A stretch of 64,000 nucleotides of DNA from Shewanella avicenniae (GTDB lineage Bacteria > Pseudomonadota > Gammaproteobacteria > Enterobacterales > Shewanellaceae), in the NCBI RefSeq assembly GCF_017354945.1, contig NZ_CP071503.1, forward strand, positions 3,286,001 through 3,350,000, read 5' to 3'. Positions 57,666 to 64,000 of this stretch are shown here, piece by piece. The position numbers and the translations under genes were made by a program. Positions within the stretch are counted from its first letter, which is position 1. Each line of letters begins with the position of its first letter. The notes under the pieces were generated by a model, which was not told the DNA's origin, searched no databases, and saw only the letters and a program-made list of their open reading frames with translations.

Positions 57666-58694
57666 TTACCTTAATTTAATATTCACCAAAACGGGAGCGT
57701 GATCACTCGCGTAATCATCGTGGGGATGTTGGGGGCTAATCAGGTGTTGATTGAAGATTTGGTATTGGCTTACAGAGCCGAGACTATGTTGCTGTTGGCA
57801 ATCAAATTCTTGGCTTAGCAAAATGTGGTCAACGATGAAACCGAGCGCACCGTGGTAATGACTTACCCGCCGCTGATGCTCAGGCGCACAGGCTTGAGCA
57901 ATGGCTTGCGCATCTTGCAGCTGAAAGTGGCGTAAGTGCCGTAGCCGCTCCCGTTCGGTTAACGCCAGCAAGCCGGTGGCGTGCAGATCGCCACGGTACA
58001 GCTGATGTGGAGCAGTCAGCAAGCCACGGAGCTCACTGCTATCAATGGTGGCGTTAAAGTCGCCCATCACTACCACCGCATTGCCACTTTGGCCTCTGCG
58101 CTCAATAATGGCTTGATAGAGCAACATCGCTTCAGTACCGCGCTTGACCACTGAAGCCCAGCGCCCAAGGGCACTGCCAGCCAGCGCTGCGCCGTAACCA
58201 TCAAGATTAACGTCTTGATGATCGAGCATAGCGCGTGGCGATTTGAGATGGACGACATAAATATCTGTGGTGCCGAGATCCGGCAAAATCACCGTTGCCC
58301 GCAGCATCTCACGGCTTGGGCTGAACTCTTCATTCACACCAAAGCGGGCTGCCAAAGTGAAATCAAGCGGAACATAGGCGGATTCAAGGATAGGAAACTG
58401 GCTGGCTAACATCACCACACTTTGATTGGCGACATAGCCCTCAATTGAAGGTTCACCTGCTTTCGCAAAATGAGAAAAGCCATGCGTAGCCAGTTGCGCT
58501 TGCAGAGCATCGGGGCTAAATACCTCCTGCATGCCAAGCAATTGCGGCTGTACTACGTTGACCCAATCGGATAACCACTGCTGTTTTAACTGCCACTGTG
58601 CTTGAGTGTAGATGCTATCAAACTCATGGTATGCCAGCGGCGGCTCGGCATAGTTAAACAGGTTGAGCGTGGCAATCTTGACCTCAAATGTCAT
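57666..58694 (-). CDS. Endonuclease/exonuclease/phosphatase-family protein
   Basis: 342 residues, no signal peptide. Metal-dependent EEP fold: VKIATLNLFNYAEPP at the start, metal glutamate in LGMQEVFS, VVHLKSPRA, VVMGDFNATIDS and the terminal SDHAPVLV. Members cleave DNA, RNA, lipids or phosphate esters; the substrate is not evident. Single gene upstream of the reductase cluster on the same strand, with 460 bases between. Confidence 0.87.
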   Translation of the reverse strand: MTFEVKIATLNLFNYAEPPLAYHEFDSIYTQAQWQLKQQWLSDWVNVVQPQLLGMQEVFSPDALQAQLATHGFSHFAKAGEPSIEGYVANQSVVMLASQFPILESAYVPLDFTLAARFGVNEEFSPSREMLRATVILPDLGTTDIYVVHLKSPRAMLDHQDVNLDGYGAALAGSALGRWASVVKRGTEAMLLYQAIIERRGQSGNAVVVMGDFNATIDSSELRGLLTAPHQLYRGDLHATGLLALTERERLRHLRHFQLQDAQAIAQACAPEHQRRVSHYHGALGFIVDHILLSQEFDCQQQHSLGSVSQYQIFNQHLISPQHPHDDYASDHAPVLVNIKLR

Positions 58695-58930
58695 AGCAAC
58701 GGCTTAAATCAAAAGTTCCTTTACTAGCATCTTAGGTCAGTGTGGGTATTTGTAAAGCCATAGCGAGGGCGACATATTTCGCAAAATAAGGCGGTTAGCA
58801 CGCTGCCCTAACAAGGCTATGATGCCAATCGATGTGCAAATTGAGCAGCAGACGCAAGCAGACAGGCCTTACTGCGACAGCATTAGCGCAGCAAGGCCAA
58901 ACAGCAGTAGTCAAAATTGATAGCGAGATA

Positions 58931-59737
58931 TCACTGCGCTTGAATGTAGTCCACGAAACGTTGCATTACCGCACTATTTGCCAAAATACGGCGGTCAAAA
59001 TTTTGCGTTGCCGGTGTTTCGCTACAGGCGCCGACTTTGGCACCACTGCGCACCAGCCAAGCTTCAAATGAGCTATCAAAGTGATTGAAGATAAACCCAT
59101 TTTCCACCGGGCAACCGTCAATATCGTCATCCTGAGCAACATCAAAATACTCTGACAAAGCACCCAGTAGCTGCTGGCTGAACTTGCCAGGCTGCTGCCG
59201 TGGTTCAAACGAGTAAAGATAGGTGCGGGTTTGCAGTACATCTTCGTGACAGGTCAAAATGCCATCTTTACTGGCAGCTTGGATCAACTGCCCATGCTCC
59301 AGCAAGATTTTACCTTCAACGGTTGGCTTAGCGTCATCCACGCCCGCGAGATAACCGCGATTTGGGTTTTCGCCAAAGATATTAAAGCGGTGACCTTTGA
59401 TAAAGCCAGTGGGATTATTCAGCGGCAACAGGGTTAAATTAACCCGCTCGAACAGCTCGGGTGACACACTAGAAAGAAAATGCAGCATTCCCCATGGACC
59501 GGCAGCTTCTTCGCCGTGGAAGCCAGCGCTAATGAGAATAGATGGTAAGCCAGCAGAAGCATTGGGGGATTGCAGCATCATAATCGGCTGCCCTTCAACT
59601 TTACCTAATACTCGTTGCTGCAAGTTAAGTCGCTGACACTCCTCGTTTAACAACGCCATAAAGCGTTCAATGTCATTGTTTGCAGTTTCAAAAATATCAG
59701 ATTGCCAGCTATAACGCTGATAGGGCGAGCGACTCAT
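58931..59737 (-). CDS. Small M14-family (succinylglutamate desuccinylase-like) metallohydrolase
   Basis: 268 residues, cytoplasmic. Zinc ligands in SAGFHGEEAAGP (HxxE) and ILTCHEDV, catalytic glutamate region ACSETPA. NNPTGFIKGHRFNIFGENPNRGY is typical of the peptidase M14 / AstE-AspA group. Possible carboxypeptidase or deacylase of a small peptide or amino acid conjugate. Single gene before glnE, same strand. Confidence 0.82.
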   Translation of the reverse strand: MSRSPYQRYSWQSDIFETANNDIERFMALLNEECQRLNLQQRVLGKVEGQPIMMLQSPNASAGLPSILISAGFHGEEAAGPWGMLHFLSSVSPELFERVNLTLLPLNNPTGFIKGHRFNIFGENPNRGYLAGVDDAKPTVEGKILLEHGQLIQAASKDGILTCHEDVLQTRTYLYSFEPRQQPGKFSQQLLGALSEYFDVAQDDDIDGCPVENGFIFNHFDSSFEAWLVRSGAKVGACSETPATQNFDRRILANSAVMQRFVDYIQAQ

Positions 59738-59813
59738 GAGTAAAATCCTTTCAACTAATTCGCTGCTATCTTAGCAGCTGTTTTTGCGAATTCCTTGCAC
59801 TTGATGCGGCGCA

Positions 59814-62678
59814 TTATTCACTTTGCTGCTTTTCTGGCCCAAGGATATCGCCATAAATCTCCACCACCTGTGTGGCTTGGCGCGCCACCTCTTCGAGCGG
59901 TAAATGGGAAGGTTTCCCCGCTAAGGTCAAATGATGACTTTCATCGCGTAATTGGCAGTAAATTTGGGTCAACGCCTGAGCGCACATCACCGGCAGCAAC
60001 TCCAAATCGGCGGCAACCTCAAAAATGCGTACGTTATCAGACCAGACACACAACTCGTGATATTGCTGGGCATGTGCCAGCACTAAAAATTGGGCAATGA
60101 ATTCAATATCAGCAATCCCACCTGGGCTTTGCTTTAGATCGAACATCCCTTTCGGCACTTTAAGCAGATGCTCACGCATCTTCAGCCGCATCTGATGCAC
60201 TTCGGTGGCCAAGGTCTTGGTATCGCGGCTGCGACTCAGCACTTCGGTGCGAATATCAGCAAAGCGCTCGGCCAGCGCCGCATCACCATGAATAAAGCGT
60301 GCTCGCACCAACGCTTGATGTTCCCATGTCCAGGCTTGTTCGCGCTGGTAATCAGCAAAGCTGTCGATGCTACTGACCAGTAAGCCAGAAGCGCCGCTCG
60401 GGCGTAAGCGTAAATCCACTTCGTAGAGGATGCCGGACACGGTGCGCGTAGAAAACAGATGCTGAATACGTTGGGCTAACTTGGCATAAAACAGCCCGAC
60501 TTCAATCTGCTTATCGCCATTTGTCATCCCTTCCGGCGCGTTATGTAAAAACACGAGGTCGAGATCGGAACCATAACCCAACTCGATGCCGCCGAGTTTG
60601 CCATAACCCACCACCGCAAATGCCATATCACCGGCTTCTACGCCGTTTGGCGTGCCATAACGTTCGGTCAGTTGCAGCCAAGCGTAATGCACCACTTGCT
60701 CAATCAGGGCTTCAGCTAAAAAGGTTAAGTGATCGCTGACCTGCATCACCGGCAGCACACCGGTGACATCGGCGGCGGCAATCTTTAACTGTTGTGACAG
60801 CTTGAATTGGCGCATGCCTTCCATCAGCTGTTCCATATCATCAGCGGGGATGCGCAGCAGATATTGGCGCAACTCACTGGCGTAATCATCAAGCGAAGTA
60901 GTGTTGTATAACTGTGCCGGATCAATCAGCTCATCAAGCAGCATTGGAAAGCGGGCTAACTCGGAGGCAATCCACGGACTGGCGCTACAGAGGCTAATTA
61001 ACTGTTGTCGCGCCCCCGGATTTTCATACAGCAACTCTAAATAGGTGGTGCGGGTTAGGATCTGTTCCAGCACGCCGCTGACCGGCACAAAGGCATCAAC
61101 AGGCGCAGCACACAGACCAATCTCTTCCAACAACTTAGGCATTAATTTGTCGAGCGTTTCACGACCACGCGGCCCAATCGAGCGACGCGCAATCGCATCT
61201 TTCCACTGGAACAGTCGCTCCGCCAAGGCATCGTCTTCGACGCCATGCTCTTTGAGCATCAACTTGGCATCATTCAGTTGATGTGCGCACCACAGCTGCA
61301 CAGTCCAACAGTCGTAAGTGGCATCAGTGTTCTCTTCACCGCCGACGGCATCGCGGAAATGACGGTGGATCTTCTTCATCGCCGCTTCGATTTCAGCGCG
61401 CAGCTGCGCTTCATTGGCGGTATCGGTGGCATAACACAATCGGTGCCAGCTCAGACCGTCCGACGGCAAGGTTTGGGTTTGTTTATCGTTGATCGCTTGC
61501 AACAAATTCTCGACCCGTCGCAGCAGACTGTAACTTTGGCGCAGTTCGTCAGCAGCAAAGTAATCCATTTGATGCAGTTGATACAGGGCGTCAATTGCTT
61601 CGTAGATACTCTGACAGCGCAGCTCTGGCTCACGACCACCGCGGATCAGCTGAAAACTTTGCACCACGAATTCCACTTCGCGAATGCCACCCGCGCCTAA
61701 CTTGATGTTATCGGTCAACTGGCGACGACGTACTTCCTGGGCAATCAACTGTTTCATCCGCCGCAACGAGTCGATGGCGGAGAAATCGATATAACGGCGA
61801 TAGATAAACGGACGCAGCAAATCGTGCAGTTGATCTGAGTATCGGTTCCACGGCCCTAACGCACGCGCTTTCACCATGGCGTAACGTTCCCACTCACGCC
61901 CCTGCTCTTGATAGTAATCTTCCAACGCGCTGTAACTGACCACCAGCGGGCCACTTTCACCATAAGGGCGTAAACGCATATCAACGCGGAAGACAAAGCC
62001 ATCTGTCGTGACCTGCCCAAGCAGATTTACCAAGCGCTGCCCCATACGGATAAAGAATTGTTGGTTGTCGAGGGTGCGGCGACCGCCCACAGTTTCACCA
62101 TGTTCTGGGAAGGTAAAAATCAGATCGATATCGGAGGAGAAATTGAGCTCACGGCCACCGAGTTTGCCCATCCCGAGGATCATCAACGGCTGCGCTTGGC
62201 CATGTTTATCACACGGCATCCCCAGCGAGCTGCACATCTCATCATAAAGCCAATCACGGGCGGCAATAATCAGCGATTCGGCCAGTACCGAGAGATCGAG
62301 TAACGAATTTTCCAGCGGAGCAAGCCCCATAAAATCGCGCCATGCAAGCCGCACCATCTGCTGATTACGGTATTGGCGCAATTTTGCTTTAGCATCTTCT
62401 TCGTCGTGAACATCGCGCATTAGCTCAGCGATATGACGGGCAAAATGCTGCCGTTCAGGCACGTTAAATTCTGTCTCGAAGAAGTCGACAATCCAGTGTG
62501 GATGACGCAACAGTTGCTCAGCGACAAAATCGCTCAAACCGAGTACATGGTGTAACTGGGTTAATTGCTGTGCCGTCAAAGACTGCCACTCAGGCCATAC
62601 TTGCTTGAGATCTGCTAGATATTTGTCAGCCGCTTGGTTGAGCAACTCAGACTGGTATTCGCCCCGCTCTAACGTCAT
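59814..62678 (-). CDS. glnE: Bifunctional glutamine synthetase adenylyltransferase/removase GlnE
   Basis: 954 residues (E. coli 946). Two nucleotidyltransferase domains: the N-terminal adenylyl-removing one with [19 protein letters not shown] and the C-terminal adenylylating one with [18 protein letters not shown], each followed by a GlnD-regulated helical domain ([13 protein letters not shown] and [13 protein letters not shown]). It attaches and removes AMP on glutamine synthetase in response to PII. Intact, single gene. Confidence 0.97.
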   Translation of the reverse strand: MTLERGEYQSELLNQAADKYLADLKQVWPEWQSLTAQQLTQLHHVLGLSDFVAEQLLRHPHWIVDFFETEFNVPERQHFARHIAELMRDVHDEEDAKAKLRQYRNQQMVRLAWRDFMGLAPLENSLLDLSVLAESLIIAARDWLYDEMCSSLGMPCDKHGQAQPLMILGMGKLGGRELNFSSDIDLIFTFPEHGETVGGRRTLDNQQFFIRMGQRLVNLLGQVTTDGFVFRVDMRLRPYGESGPLVVSYSALEDYYQEQGREWERYAMVKARALGPWNRYSDQLHDLLRPFIYRRYIDFSAIDSLRRMKQLIAQEVRRRQLTDNIKLGAGGIREVEFVVQSFQLIRGGREPELRCQSIYEAIDALYQLHQMDYFAADELRQSYSLLRRVENLLQAINDKQTQTLPSDGLSWHRLCYATDTANEAQLRAEIEAAMKKIHRHFRDAVGGEENTDATYDCWTVQLWCAHQLNDAKLMLKEHGVEDDALAERLFQWKDAIARRSIGPRGRETLDKLMPKLLEEIGLCAAPVDAFVPVSGVLEQILTRTTYLELLYENPGARQQLISLCSASPWIASELARFPMLLDELIDPAQLYNTTSLDDYASELRQYLLRIPADDMEQLMEGMRQFKLSQQLKIAAADVTGVLPVMQVSDHLTFLAEALIEQVVHYAWLQLTERYGTPNGVEAGDMAFAVVGYGKLGGIELGYGSDLDLVFLHNAPEGMTNGDKQIEVGLFYAKLAQRIQHLFSTRTVSGILYEVDLRLRPSGASGLLVSSIDSFADYQREQAWTWEHQALVRARFIHGDAALAERFADIRTEVLSRSRDTKTLATEVHQMRLKMREHLLKVPKGMFDLKQSPGGIADIEFIAQFLVLAHAQQYHELCVWSDNVRIFEVAADLELLPVMCAQALTQIYCQLRDESHHLTLAGKPSHLPLEEVARQATQVVEIYGDILGPEKQQSE

Positions 62679-62905
62679 TACCGAATCGCCCTCGCTAAAA
62701 TTCGTTCGACATATTATGTCAATGTATGCTATAGATCAGCTCACTCTGGGTTTGTATCATGCATCAAAATTTGTTGATATGGTGCAGAGATATAACAGGC
62801 AACGCCTTTATCAGTCGAACAGATTACACCAACTCTAGGCCGAGGCATATGGTCGGATGAGAACAGAGTGTTTCGTGCTGATGATTTATAAACAATGGAG
62901 ATGAC

Positions 62906-63868
62906 ATGGCGAGGATTTTTATCCGGATTGTCGGCGTATTACTGCTGCTATCGCTTACAGGATGTGGTGATGACACCGCTGAACGTATCGCGCAGCTGCA
63001 ACAAGCAGATAATCAACGACTCAGTCGCTTAAGCCAAATGTTGGATAATGGCGAAATCCGCAACGCGATGCTGCTCAAGCATTACACTGAGTTATTAGCC
63101 AGCGAACGCAGCGATCTTAAACCGCTGCTCACACAGCTGGGCTTAGACGCCACCGCTGAGGGCCCGATGTTTAAGTCGCTGCAACAACGGCTGAGCGATG
63201 CCAGCAACAGCGCCAACTTTCCCGATAAAGCCACTCAACTTGCCGAACTGCAAAATATCTACGAGGCGGCAGATCCCACTCAATATAACGATATGTTGTC
63301 CGATCCTCTGAACGTGGTGGCCGATATGTCCAATGGCACCTTAGCGCGGGTAAACGCCATCAGTAACGAAGCCTCAAAGCTGGCAAATGGTGCTGAAAAT
63401 TACGGCGCGGGTAGCCAATTGGTCGGTAACCCATCGTATGGCCATTGGCGCACTGACAGTAGCGGCATGTCGTTCTGGGAATGGTATGGCATGTACTCGA
63501 TGTTCAATAACATCTTTAATCGCCCCATTTACTACGACAACTGGTCACGTCACCGCGACTACAGCTATTACAACGATGTTGGCCGCTATCGCTATTCTTC
63601 GCCGGAGCAACGCCGGACGCAGGATAGCGTTTATCAACGCACCAAGAAAAGCTTTGATTCTCAGGGGAAGCGCTTTGATAGCCCGTATGCCAAATCAAGA
63701 ACTGGCTCAAGTGCGCTCTCTCGCCAAAGCACCAGCACCCCAAAACCAACCACCTCGGCAAGTCAATCGAAGAGTAGCAGTAGCACCTTCCGTTCTAACT
63801 ATGCCAAGGACAGTAGTTTTAGAAACTCCAGTTCCCGCACCACTCGTGGTATTAGCCGCGGTAAATAA
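62906..63868 (+). CDS. Lipoprotein with Tyr/Arg-Ser-rich C-terminus
   Basis: 320 residues, AATGGAG before the ATG. Lipobox LTGC with Cys20, helical first half (ERIAQLQQADNQRLSRLSQM), central WEWYGMYSMFNNIFN region rich in Trp/Tyr, and a low-complexity Ser/Thr/Arg/Lys tail (SSSTFRSNYAKDSSFRNSSS). No family is recognised. The next gene starts 24 bases on, so they are probably an operon. Confidence 0.75.
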   Translation: MARIFIRIVGVLLLLSLTGCGDDTAERIAQLQQADNQRLSRLSQMLDNGEIRNAMLLKHYTELLASERSDLKPLLTQLGLDATAEGPMFKSLQQRLSDASNSANFPDKATQLAELQNIYEAADPTQYNDMLSDPLNVVADMSNGTLARVNAISNEASKLANGAENYGAGSQLVGNPSYGHWRTDSSGMSFWEWYGMYSMFNNIFNRPIYYDNWSRHRDYSYYNDVGRYRYSSPEQRRTQDSVYQRTKKSFDSQGKRFDSPYAKSRTGSSALSRQSTSTPKPTTSASQSKSSSSTFRSNYAKDSSFRNSSSRTTRGISRGK

Positions 63869-63892
63869 CTGACAAAGAATTAAGGAACGACA

Positions 63893-64000
63893 ATGACGCT
63901 TTTTCAGGACTTCGGTATTACTCAAGAATTGGTGACCATGCTGGCCATTGACCTTGGCATTGCGGTGTTACTGCTGACGGTTATCCGCTACATGCAAGGT
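63893..64000 (+). CDS. Membrane protein, partial at window end (possibly DUF350)
   Basis: ATG with AAGGAACGA upstream opens a frame that runs off the window after 36 codons. It begins MTLFQDFGITQELVTMLAID and continues into a hydrophobic helix with TVIRYMQG. The N-terminus resembles DUF350 (YjfL-type) membrane proteins, but too little is visible to be sure. Confidence 0.55.
   Translation, partial: MTLFQDFGITQELVTMLAIDLGIAVLLLTVIRYMQG

Overview
The window is a roughly 64 kb chromosomal segment of a facultatively anaerobic gammaproteobacterium, most likely Shewanella or a close relative. This rests on gene content and protein resemblance: groESL beside fxsA, cutA and dsbD; selenocysteine genes beside fdhD; an Escherichia-type frdABCD; and a periplasmic flavoprotein with a separate tetraheme cytochrome c. 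No search was run, so the genus is an inference.

Layout. 0.3-9.8 kb: housekeeping and stress genes (dbpA, groEL/groES with a sigma-32-like promoter, a MATE pump, fxsA, cutA-dsbD). 9.9-16 kb: a KefB-type antiporter, galK-galM with small membrane and acidic proteins, and a quinone oxidoreductase. 16-20.6 kb: fdhD, selB, selA and the selenocysteine tRNA gene selC, which lies antisense inside the 3' end of the selB frame. 20.9-28.6 kb: a glycoside-use locus (GH43, AraC-type regulator, GH3 lipoprotein, porin, FucP-type transporter). 28.7-33.4 kb: an MFS carrier, a DUF3859 protein and a large M14 peptidase.

33.4-40.4 kb is an accessory region: two RraB-family genes followed by attC sites with no integrase in view, a group IIC intron inserted antisense in the first attC, tandem and inverted copies of an unrecognised roughly 315 bp repeat, a MerR regulator with its target hydrolase, and a second DUF3859 paralog. 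40.6-45.7 kb: paired small lipoproteins, a zinc ribbon protein, a U32 peptidase and an MscS channel.

45.8-57.7 kb is devoted to anaerobic respiration. A DcuSR-like two-component pair follows frdABCD (membrane quinol:fumarate reductase). Next comes a second reductase cluster, all on the minus strand: a Tat-exported flavoprotein, a DcaP-like porin, a periplasmic tetraheme cytochrome and a sigma-54 activator with a V4R effector domain. A clear -24/-12 promoter precedes the flavoprotein. Several fumarate-binding positions are changed in the flavoprotein, so I infer a different unsaturated acid as electron acceptor. This is the best candidate for an undescribed system here. 57.7-64 kb: a nuclease/phosphatase-family protein, a small M14 protein, glnE, a lipoprotein and the start of a membrane protein cut by the window end.
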